Below, piece after piece: positions 1-5,421 of a stretch of 9,363 nucleotides of DNA; the stretch's first letter is position 1, and each line of letters opens with the position of its first letter. This DNA comes from Mageeibacillus sp. UBA3708 (GTDB lineage Bacteria > Bacillota > Clostridia > Saccharofermentanales > Saccharofermentanaceae): the NCBI GenBank assembly GCA_002371375.1, contig DFIB01000143.1:1-9363 (forward strand), in the 5' to 3' direction. The notes under the pieces are model-generated. The model did no database searches, was not told the origin of the DNA, and was given only the letters and a program-made list of their open reading frames with translations. The position numbers and the translations under genes are program-made.

Positions 1-177
1 GCCATCTCATCCGCTCAATACGCCTTAATATCAGATTTCTGTCCGTCGAGCCACGGTTTCGCTATTGCTTCTTCTCGCCTGTACCTCACGGTACAAACCT
101 TGCAAGTCGCTTTAAGGTTCGTCGGCAACTACGCCCCTCGGGACTTTCACCCGAGGTTCGGGACATGCCCGTCATAC
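1..177 (-). mobile_element. Group II intron, 5' end (group IIC/class C type), partial
   Basis: Read on the minus strand, the sequence begins GTATGACGGGCATG and continues with a perfect 7-bp hairpin (CCTCGGG, loop TGAAAGT, CCCGAGG), then a hairpin AACCTT/AAGGTT, a hairpin GTACC-GTGA-GGTAC with a GNRA loop, and a CCGTGG...GAAATCTGA segment. This order (GGGCATG, GGGTGAAAGTCCC, then CGTGG..ATCTGA) is the 5' domain I of bacterial group II introns and resembles the start of the Oceanobacillus-type IIC intron, as I remember it. The element sits directly downstream of a rho-independent terminator in the same orientation, which is the known target preference of IIC introns. Only about 177 nt are visible; the rest, probably including the reverse transcriptase/maturase, would lie beyond position 1. 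The exact 5' boundary is uncertain by about 3 nt, because GTA is repeated (GTAGTATG). Whether the intron is complete and active cannot be seen. Confidence 0.8.
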
Positions 178-184
178 TACAAAA

Positions 185-210
185 AGAGGGCGCCGGCACA
201 GGCACCCTCT
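185..210 (-). terminator. Rho-independent terminator of the lipoprotein operon
   Basis: On the minus strand GAGGGTGCC and GGCGCCCTC form a 9-bp GC-rich stem with one G-U pair around a 6-nt loop, extended by one A-U pair at the base and followed by a run of five T (185-181; the first T forms the A-U pair). It lies about 20 nt after the stop codon of the lipoprotein gene and closes the three-gene envelope operon. The group IIC intron begins a few bases after the T run. Confidence 0.92.
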
Positions 211-231
211 CATTGAATACTGATCTGACCC

Positions 232-765
232 TTATTTCGCAATGTACTGGATCGACGATACCACATTATCAGTAAGGATTATAAGCAGTTCACAATTGCC
301 TTTGGTGACGCGAAGGTTATTTGCGCCATCTTCTATCTTGCCGTAAGTGTTCTCGACTGCAGCCCTGTCTGAGCCGATGAACAGACCCTCGGGTGTCTCG
401 ACGGAATCATCGCGGAGAACAACGCCGCTTACCTTGGCGTCCTTGCCGTCTGATGTGTATGTCAGAAGGTCAAATCCTGCATAGGAATAAACTACATCCA
501 TGCCATCGAAAGCACAGCTGGGCGCTTCATAAGAGCTCTTAGCCTCACCGAGCTTCTCGATGATCGGGGCTGCGGGTGCATTCATCGCGATCTCAACATC
601 TCCGCTCTTGAATACCCATCCTGCACCCTGGGAATCCCCCTGTGAAGCTGCAGTTGCCTGGCTCGCACCGGAAGCCTGTGATGAGCTGTTCGTATCGGAA
701 CCCGAGCAGGCCGTAAAAGCCAATGCGCAGGCTGCGATCAAACCGATAATAACTGTCTTTTTCAT
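232..765 (-). CDS. Small secreted lipoprotein with a Ser/Gln/Ala linker, function unknown
   Basis: A 177-residue protein with a lipoprotein signal peptide: MKK, a hydrophobic stretch (about residues 5-18) and a lipobox ending at Cys20 (F-T-A-C). Signal peptidase II should cleave before Cys20 and leave the protein anchored to the outer face of the membrane. Residues about 21-49 are a low-complexity Ser/Gln/Ala/Gly linker. The rest is a compact, beta-rich domain with a pattern like 'LFIGSDRAAVENTYG' followed by alternating strands, which recalls the small BamE- or BLIP-like lipoprotein folds; this is only a resemblance. The start was set at 765 and not at the ATG at 771, because GGAGG (777-773) is 7 nt from the former and overlaps the latter too closely. 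It is the last gene of an operon after the SGNH-like and transglutaminase-like genes, with a 23-nt gap, and is followed by a strong terminator. Confidence 0.88.
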   Translation of the reverse strand: MKKTVIIGLIAACALAFTACSGSDTNSSSQASGASQATAASQGDSQGAGWVFKSGDVEIAMNAPAAPIIEKLGEAKSSYEAPSCAFDGMDVVYSYAGFDLLTYTSDGKDAKVSGVVLRDDSVETPEGLFIGSDRAAVENTYGKIEDGANNLRVTKGNCELLIILTDNVVSSIQYIAK

Positions 766-788
766 TTCCATTCCTCCAAAAAAATAAT

Positions 789-1847
789 CTATCTGAAGCT
801 GGTCACTTGACCGGTCTCTTCAAGTTGTTTGTACTGCGAAGCCTTCATGGCCTCATAGAACTCTATTTTATCATTCCAGCGCGTAACCAGCTCACTGTCG
901 TTGCGGTGGTCAGTGATACCCGGTAGCTGTGCCAGGAACTTGCCGAACCACATACTCGCTTTCTCCGCACCGGACAGATTGAGATGCAGGCCTGCATCGT
1001 ATGTGTCGGTAGTATAGTCTATCCCTGTCTCATCACCGTGAGCAAGGAAATTGATATATGTCAGTCCGTTTTTGTCCGCGTAATCAGCGATCTGCTTGTC
1101 CCACTCCTCGAACCAGTACGGCTGGCATGAGGGTGACTTGATCAACACGAGCGTTATGCCGTGTTCCTTGCAGCAGTCCCGGATCTTGTCGAGATACTGC
1201 CAGTCGATATCGGCATACGTATAATCTGCCAGCGGAATTGGATCAGGAAGCGTCGTTACGGGCTTGCTGTCAACTCTCATGACATATCCGTTATGTGATA
1301 ACTTCTCCCTGTTGAACAGATAAGTGAAATCCTCATCCGTCAACTCATTCCATCTTGAATGGAATCTGAGGATCGGGAATACATAACTCATGAATGTCTC
1401 GTCCTCATCCTCCTTCATCGACGCCTTGATAGCATTCACCTTGACTGAAGACCATCTCATTCCGTCGAGAGACAGCCTGTTGAAAGCCTCGCTCTGCGGT
1501 TCGGAGTATTTCATTGAGAAAACATTGTATACAACGACCTTGGGAGTCTCGTATCTCAAAGTATCCTCAAGCATATAGTAGGACTGCCAGATGAGCTGCT
1601 GGGGTGTGCCTCTGATAACACTCGTGATGCCGTATTCTTTCCACAGTGTGATGGGAGAGAAATTAGAGTACACTTCGCAGTCGCCTATGAACAGCACATC
1701 GTTGCCGCCGGCATTATCGTAATACTCTCCACAGAGAACTCCCTCCTCGTTCTTGACGATATATTTGGGCACAAGAAGCTTCTGGAGGAACCAGAGCGCC
1801 GCCACCACAAAGATCAGAACGATAAGACACTTAATTAGCCTCTTCAT
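789..1847 (-). CDS. SGNH-hydrolase-like membrane-anchored protein
   Basis: A 352-residue protein with one N-terminal membrane segment (residues about 5-25), so the rest is probably extracellular. Features of the SGNH/GDSL hydrolase fold are visible: a first block 'VLFIGDCEVYSNFSP' (residues 51-65), where the usual GDS is GDC (Cys57), a central strand 'PKVVVYNVF' (102-110), a second strand 'ITLVLIKSP' (231-239), and a C-terminal block 'YDAGLHLNLSGAEK' (283-296), in which Asp284 and His288 resemble the family's D-x-x-H catalytic block with one extra residue. Related SGNH proteins deacylate or modify cell-surface polymers; the substrate here is unknown, and the missing serine leaves catalysis open. 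The start at 1847 (not the in-frame ATG at 1946) is chosen because GGAGGT lies 4 nt upstream and a signal-anchor follows at once. It overlaps the end of the transglutaminase-like gene by 17 nt. Confidence 0.82.
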   Translation of the reverse strand: MKRLIKCLIVLIFVVAALWFLQKLLVPKYIVKNEEGVLCGEYYDNAGGNDVLFIGDCEVYSNFSPITLWKEYGITSVIRGTPQQLIWQSYYMLEDTLRYETPKVVVYNVFSMKYSEPQSEAFNRLSLDGMRWSSVKVNAIKASMKEDEDETFMSYVFPILRFHSRWNELTDEDFTYLFNREKLSHNGYVMRVDSKPVTTLPDPIPLADYTYADIDWQYLDKIRDCCKEHGITLVLIKSPSCQPYWFEEWDKQIADYADKNGLTYINFLAHGDETGIDYTTDTYDAGLHLNLSGAEKASMWFGKFLAQLPGITDHRNDSELVTRWNDKIEFYEAMKASQYKQLEETGQVTSFR

Positions 1848-3204
1848 TTTGACCTCCGTGAACAAGTGTGTAATCCCCGTTCTTGTACTCTGCCGTTGCA
1901 AGCGGTGTATCAGGTGTCGCAGGATACTGACTGTAATCATGATCATAGTATCCCGGTCTCATTTCCTTGCTGAACCACTTGAGCTGCTCGTCTGTTCCGA
2001 GGAAGCATACGAACTGGTGGAGATAGATAGGCGAAGGATCCATATGATACCAGTTGCCTTCCACTTTGACCATCAGCCAGTAATGGAGTCCGAGAGTGTT
2101 CTTGCGTTCCATGAACTTTACGTCAAATCCGGCACGCTCCATGAGCACCTGGCATGTAACGGCACATGTGTAGCAGTCGCCGGTGTTGCCTGCGAGGCCC
2201 TTGAGAGCCTGAACGACGCTGTCATGGTTCTGGATCCTGCCTCCATACCACGGAATATTCTTGCGGACCCATCTGAATATCGTGAAAGCCTTCTCGACTT
2301 CAGGCATATCCTTGACCTTCAGCTTCTCAAGGAGTTCATCCGCCTTCTGATTGAGCTTCAGAACATCCTCATAATTCTCCGGACGCTCCTGAACGGTAAC
2401 ATTGATCGTTACACTCGATTCGTTACCTGCCGCATCCGTCGCTGTATACACAACCTGATATACTCCCGGTACATCAAGATTAACTGCGGAACTGTCTATC
2501 TTGAGCTTGGGGTTTTGATCCTTGTTATCGGTTACCGTAACACCGTTCCTGTATGTTGCAGTCTCACCGACATAGACGTTGATATCCTTAGTGCCTTCGA
2601 TGACAGGAGGCTGGTCATCGTCGAAGATCTCGAGATTTGCAGTGAGTGTCACCTTGTTGCCGCCTCTGTCGACCAGCTGTATCTGAACCTGTTGCGATCC
2701 GGCGGTATTGAAGTCCGGTGCAGTGATGTAGCTTGCCTCCACAGCTGTCTTATCCTCAAGCGTCTCGATAAAATCAGCTACTCCGGCCTGAGAACCCAGT
2801 GCCAGACGCACATCCTTTGAGACTGCAACCGGCGGGATCGTATCCCTGATCTGAAGGGTTGCCGTCTTGCTGAGTATCCCGGATCTGAATACAACGGGAT
2901 AGTCACCGGGAACAGTTGTATCTATGCCTGAGATATCTGTCACGCACCTGATCGAATCACTCGGCGTCCCGATAAACGCTTCCACAGAGGGAATCGCATC
3001 TCCCGCCTCAACGGTAATGCTCGACTTGATGTTATTGCGGAATCTGAAGATGACAACAAGACATGTAATAATAGCAACAGTCAGGCCTGCAAAAACGGCC
3101 AGAGCGATCCTCCTTCTCCTCTGCCTTATCTTGCGGCGCTTTGCTGCAGCTCTTCTGCGTGCTATATCGGCATTAATTCTGTATTGTCTGTTGTCCGGTT
3201 GCAT
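1831..3204 (-). CDS. Membrane-anchored Ig-like/transglutaminase-like domain protein
   Basis: A 457-residue protein. Residues 1-32 are strongly basic (Arg/Lys-rich) and presumably cytoplasmic; 33-53 is a membrane helix; the rest is outside. About residues 60-120, 122-195 and 198-271 are three consecutive bacterial Ig-like repeats; the third, with 'NLDVPGVYQVVYTATDAAGNES', is the DUF5011-type surface Ig pattern. Residues about 275-420 form a transglutaminase-like domain with a recognisable triad: Cys344 in 'NTGDCYTC', His374 in 'GLHYWLMV' and Asp389 in 'WYHMDPSP'. Such domains act as proteases or crosslinking enzymes at the cell surface; the substrate is unknown. The start at 3204 has the strong site AGGTGAGGG upstream; the in-frame ATG at 3270 gives a non-conserved-looking extension. 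It is the first gene of a unit with the SGNH-like and lipoprotein genes, suggesting a shared envelope job (inference). Confidence 0.88.
   Translation of the reverse strand: MQPDNRQYRINADIARRRAAAKRRKIRQRRRRIALAVFAGLTVAIITCLVVIFRFRNNIKSSITVEAGDAIPSVEAFIGTPSDSIRCVTDISGIDTTVPGDYPVVFRSGILSKTATLQIRDTIPPVAVSKDVRLALGSQAGVADFIETLEDKTAVEASYITAPDFNTAGSQQVQIQLVDRGGNKVTLTANLEIFDDDQPPVIEGTKDINVYVGETATYRNGVTVTDNKDQNPKLKIDSSAVNLDVPGVYQVVYTATDAAGNESSVTINVTVQERPENYEDVLKLNQKADELLEKLKVKDMPEVEKAFTIFRWVRKNIPWYGGRIQNHDSVVQALKGLAGNTGDCYTCAVTCQVLMERAGFDVKFMERKNTLGLHYWLMVKVEGNWYHMDPSPIYLHQFVCFLGTDEQLKWFSKEMRPGYYDHDYSQYPATPDTPLATAEYKNGDYTLVHGGQNEEAN
1852..1857 (-). promoter_or_regulatory. Shine-Dalgarno of the SGNH-like gene, inside the preceding gene
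   Basis: GGAGGT, 4 nt before the ATG at 1847. It is formed by the codons for the His-Gly-Gly near the C-terminus of the transglutaminase-like protein, whose stop codon (1833-1831) lies inside the SGNH-like gene. It decides the start of the downstream gene and implies translational coupling. Confidence 0.8.
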
Positions 3205-3225
3205 TATTATACCCTCACCTTGCCG

Positions 3226-3234
3226 ATTATAGCA
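3226..3234 (-). promoter_or_regulatory. Probable extended -10 promoter of the envelope operon
   Basis: The minus strand reads TGCTATAAT, a perfect -10 hexamer with the TG extension. No good -35 is found 17 nt upstream (GAAGGA). Transcription would begin near 3220-3219, giving a very short leader of about 16 nt that starts at or within the Shine-Dalgarno. The short leader is a reason for caution. Confidence 0.45.
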
Positions 3235-3266
3235 TAAAGTAATGGGTTTCCTTCTACTTATAATAT

Positions 3267-3287
3267 ACAAAAACCGAAGTGTTTTGC
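3267..3287 (-). terminator. Possible weak terminator after trmB
   Basis: Ten nt after the trmB stop, the minus strand forms a short A/U-rich stem (AAAACAC with GTTTTT, one mismatch) closed by a C(UUCG)G tetraloop and running into T residues. The stem is weak, so some readthrough into the envelope operon is likely. Confidence 0.35.
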
Positions 3288-3297
3288 TGCAATTATC

Positions 3298-3948
3298 TTA
3301 ACAAAGCGTCGCTACTGCTCTTTTGATCGGTATGCCTTCGTCAGCGAACTTCTGCTCGAATTCCGTTCTGACGTTGTCTTTGTCATATTCGGAGTTGTGC
3401 AGATCCCTCGTAATCTCGGACAGTTCAAACCCGCAGAACCTGAATTCCTCCAGCGAGAAATCATACAGATCGTCATTATCCGTCTTGAACCTGATCTGTC
3501 CTCCCTTCTTAAGGAGGTTCTTGTATTTGGCCAGGAAATCCCTGTATGTCAGCCTTCTCTTGGGCTTGTTGCGCCTGTTCCACGGATCGCAGAAATTGAT
3601 GTATATCCTGTCAACCTCATCTGCCTCGAACATATCCTCGATATTATTGACGTCACAGTTGATGAAGAAGAGATTCGGAAGCTCGTTATTGTGCGCTTTC
3701 TCGATCGCCGCAAGTATTACGGACTTATCGCGCTCCACCGCCACGTAAAGAGCATCGGGATTATCCTCCGCCGTCTGATTGCAGAATTTGCCCTTGCCGC
3801 ATCCCAGCTCCAGATAGAGGGGCGCATCCGGAGGCATTCCGCACACTTCGCGCCACTTGCCCTTGTTCTCTGCCGGATCGTCGAACCATCTCTCATGGCA
3901 CTTCTCCATCCTCTCGGGGATGTGCCTCTTCATTCTCATTCTTGTCAT
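3298..3948 (-). CDS. trmB: tRNA (guanine-N7-)-methyltransferase TrmB
   Basis: TrmB uses S-adenosylmethionine to methylate N7 of guanine 46 in the variable loop of many tRNAs, in the cytoplasm. The 216-residue length is normal for the family. Visible motifs: the SAM-binding loop 'ELGCGKGKF' (47-55), the acidic end of the next strand 'VERD' (71-74), 'INCDV' (96-100), the family signature 'INFCDPWNRRNKPKRRLT' (117-134), 'FKTDN' (154-158) and 'TEFEQKF' (195-201), which matches the T-x-(Y/F)-E-x-K-F block that binds tRNA. The signature usually reads DPWPKxRHxKRRL; here the P and H positions are changed, the basic character is kept. The start ATG overlaps the stop of the mscS-type gene (ATGA), with AAGGT a few bases upstream, so translation is probably coupled. 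Confidence 0.96.
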   Translation of the reverse strand: MTRMRMKRHIPERMEKCHERWFDDPAENKGKWREVCGMPPDAPLYLELGCGKGKFCNQTAEDNPDALYVAVERDKSVILAAIEKAHNNELPNLFFINCDVNNIEDMFEADEVDRIYINFCDPWNRRNKPKRRLTYRDFLAKYKNLLKKGGQIRFKTDNDDLYDFSLEEFRFCGFELSEITRDLHNSEYDKDNVRTEFEQKFADEGIPIKRAVATLC

Positions 3949-4838
3949 TTGCTTACCTTCTCCTCTGCTTCCGACACATCGCTCTTATTGATAACGTTAA
4001 TGTATTGAAACGGAATCTCGATCCCGTGCTCTCTGAACGCATTGTCCACACGCATGTTGATATCGGAAATAACCACCTCCGAAGGCGTCTTCGGTTCGAA
4101 ATAAACGGTCGTCACCAGTCTCAGGCTGCTGTCGTCAAAAGCAGTGAAATACACATGACTGTACTCTCTCCCTTTATCCGTGAGCTTGCCCGGTATCGTA
4201 TACTCCGAATCGATCACGGCCTGCCTTATCAGACTCATCGCCTTCTCCACGTCACTTCCGTACGCGATGTTGAACTGGAACTGCGCACCCTTGTGGACAG
4301 CGTGATAGCTGAAATTCCTGATCTTCATGGAATTGAGCCTGCTATTGGGGATGACCCACATCTGCGTATCGATTCCCTGGATCACCACATGCCTCATCGT
4401 AATGTCCTTGATGATGCCGGCCGTGCCGTCCTCAAGCTCTATCCTGTTCCCCACCTCGAAAGGCTTGTAAACGCTTATCATCATTCCGGCCAGAATATCC
4501 TTGATGACGTCCTGCGCCGCAAAGGCGAGCACCGCACTGATGATCGCGGTTCCGCCGAGCATTGACTTCCATACGGAATCGACCCCGCCGAACACGGAGA
4601 ATATCACTATTATTCCCACAATGAAGATACAGGCCGATATGACTCTCTCAAAAAACAATACGTGAAGACCCGGCTGTTTCCTCTGTATACGCTTGAAGAC
4701 TATCGCATTTAAGCGTCTGAGAAGCCATATGAGAATGAGGATACCCAGAATGAGCAAAACACTTACCAGTGTTTTGTTGTCATTAATGAAGTCTCCCAAA
4801 TCTTCAAAAAAGTCTTGCAAGTTCTCGATAAAAACCAT
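3945..4838 (-). CDS. MscS-family mechanosensitive ion channel
   Basis: A 297-residue small-conductance mechanosensitive channel, which opens under membrane tension to release solutes on osmotic downshock. Three hydrophobic segments are seen: about 24-40, 66-84 and the pore helix TM3 from about 93-123, with its Ala/Gly-rich 'AIISAVLAFAAQDVIKDILAGMMI'. The middle beta domain follows with the family motifs 'PFEVGNRIEL' (126-135), 'GTAGIIKDITMRHVVIQ' (138-154) and 'VIPNSRL' (162-168), and then a cytoplasmic alpha/beta domain to the C-terminus. The start ATG at 4838 has GGAGGA 6 nt upstream; the in-frame TTG at 4868 is a weaker choice. It is the first gene of a unit with trmB, which it overlaps by 4 nt. 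Similar length and layout place it with the small MscS/YkuT-type channels. The divergent promoter region lies just upstream. Confidence 0.95.
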   Translation of the reverse strand: MVFIENLQDFFEDLGDFINDNKTLVSVLLILGILILIWLLRRLNAIVFKRIQRKQPGLHVLFFERVISACIFIVGIIVIFSVFGGVDSVWKSMLGGTAIISAVLAFAAQDVIKDILAGMMISVYKPFEVGNRIELEDGTAGIIKDITMRHVVIQGIDTQMWVIPNSRLNSMKIRNFSYHAVHKGAQFQFNIAYGSDVEKAMSLIRQAVIDSEYTIPGKLTDKGREYSHVYFTAFDDSSLRLVTTVYFEPKTPSEVVISDINMRVDNAFREHGIEIPFQYINVINKSDVSEAEEKVSK

Positions 4839-4871
4839 CTGTGATCCTCCGTCAGCCCTTACGGCCAAGGT

Positions 4872-4902
4872 ATTATAACATTATATCAGACTGCTTGGTC
4901 AA
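4872..4902 (-). promoter_or_regulatory. Probable promoter of the mscS-trmB unit
   Basis: On the minus strand TTGACC (4902-4897) and TATAAT (4877-4872) are 19 nt apart, a slightly long spacer. A second TATAAT (4885-4880) lies inside that spacer but is only 11 nt from the same -35. Either -10 could be used. The 5' leader would be about 30 nt, with GGAGGA in front of the ATG. Confidence 0.55.
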
Positions 4903-4927
4903 CCTGAGACATTTATTTATTTTAGAC

Positions 4928-4956
4928 TTGTCAGACAAAATGAGATAAAATAATAA
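4928..4956 (+). promoter_or_regulatory. Probable promoter of the NHLM export operon
   Basis: TTGTCA (4928-4933) and TAATAA (4951-4956) are 17 nt apart, a good sigma-A-type arrangement with a very A-rich spacer. AAGGAGA (4972-4978) lies 9 nt before the ATG at 4988. The -35 overlaps an 11-bp inverted repeat, TTGTC-A-GACAA (4928-4938), a possible operator. The promoter faces away from the mscS promoter, about 25 bp from the -35 of the latter. Confidence 0.6.
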
Positions 4957-4987
4957 TACGAATGAATGAATAAGGAGACCGCCCGCG

Positions 4988-5407
4988 ATGGCTTCACAGC
5001 TTTATAGAGAGAAGAGCCTCGAACGCATATCCTCACCTGAGAACCTTAACGACTATCTTAAGGTCACCAAGCCCGCCGTATGGATCATACTCGTATCTGT
5101 CATCGTCCTTTTGGCAGGTTTTATGGTATGGGCTTATTTCGCATATATCGGGAGCTTCGTCAGCGGCAAGGCCGAGGTGCACGACGGACAGGCTGTTATC
5201 CTTTTCGCTGATGAAGACAGAGCTGAGAACATCAAGACCGGTATGAACGTCACCATAGACGGCGCATCCGGCGTGATAACCGGCGTAGGATATGACACTG
5301 CCGGCAATGTAGTCGCCAATGCCGATATAGTTATAGGAGACGGCACATATCAGGCCACAGTAAACTATAAGACCACGCAGGTTTTTGATCTGCTTTTTGA
5401 CAATTAG
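4988..5407 (+). CDS. NHLM-type secretion protein, compact HlyD-like adaptor
   Basis: A 139-residue protein with one membrane helix (about 31-53) and an outer C-terminal domain. The N-terminus 'EKSLERISSPENLNDYLKVTKP' is the pattern that opens the NHLM bacteriocin-system secretion protein (HlyD-homologue) family. The outer part (about 58-139) looks like the beta-barrel of membrane-fusion proteins: 'GQAVILFADEDRAENIKTGMNVTIDG', two turns of Gly-rich strands, and an ending 'VFDLLFDN' like the usual '..LLF(N/G)' end of these adaptors. It lacks the long coiled-coil hairpin and separate lipoyl halves found in typical family members, which are several hundred residues long. There is no sign of a frameshift: start, domain and end are all clean. 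It probably docks with the two ABC transporters encoded after it. The stop is 14 nt before the next gene. Confidence 0.82.
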   Translation: MASQLYREKSLERISSPENLNDYLKVTKPAVWIILVSVIVLLAGFMVWAYFAYIGSFVSGKAEVHDGQAVILFADEDRAENIKTGMNVTIDGASGVITGVGYDTAGNVVANADIVIGDGTYQATVNYKTTQVFDLLFDN

Positions 5408-5421
5408 GCCTGCTCACCGGT

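Noticed and set aside
1848..1946. N-terminal extension of the SGNH-like protein by 33 residues
   Set aside because: The extension lies entirely within the transglutaminase-like gene, and the ATG at 1847 has an excellent Shine-Dalgarno followed at once by a signal-anchor.
1753..2820. A 355-codon plus-strand open frame
   Set aside because: It lies antisense to the transglutaminase-like and SGNH-like genes, both of which have clear domains and ribosome binding sites; its product has no recognisable domain.
3206..3211. A TATAAT hexamer just before the transglutaminase-like start
   Set aside because: It lies between the Shine-Dalgarno and the ATG, so transcription from it would start inside the gene and lose the ribosome binding site.
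3397..4565. Two plus-strand open frames of about 200 codons each
   Set aside because: They are antisense to trmB and the MscS-type gene, whose family motifs are certain; the products look like reverse-complement shadows.
4846..4861. CCGT...ACGG inverted repeat in the leader of the MscS-type gene
   Set aside because: Only a 4-bp stem with an 8-nt loop; too weak to call a riboswitch or attenuator.
4988..5407. The adaptor as a frameshifted pseudogene
   Set aside because: It has a promoter, a good ribosome binding site, a complete N-terminal motif and a C-terminal end like intact adaptors, with no continuing homology in another frame.
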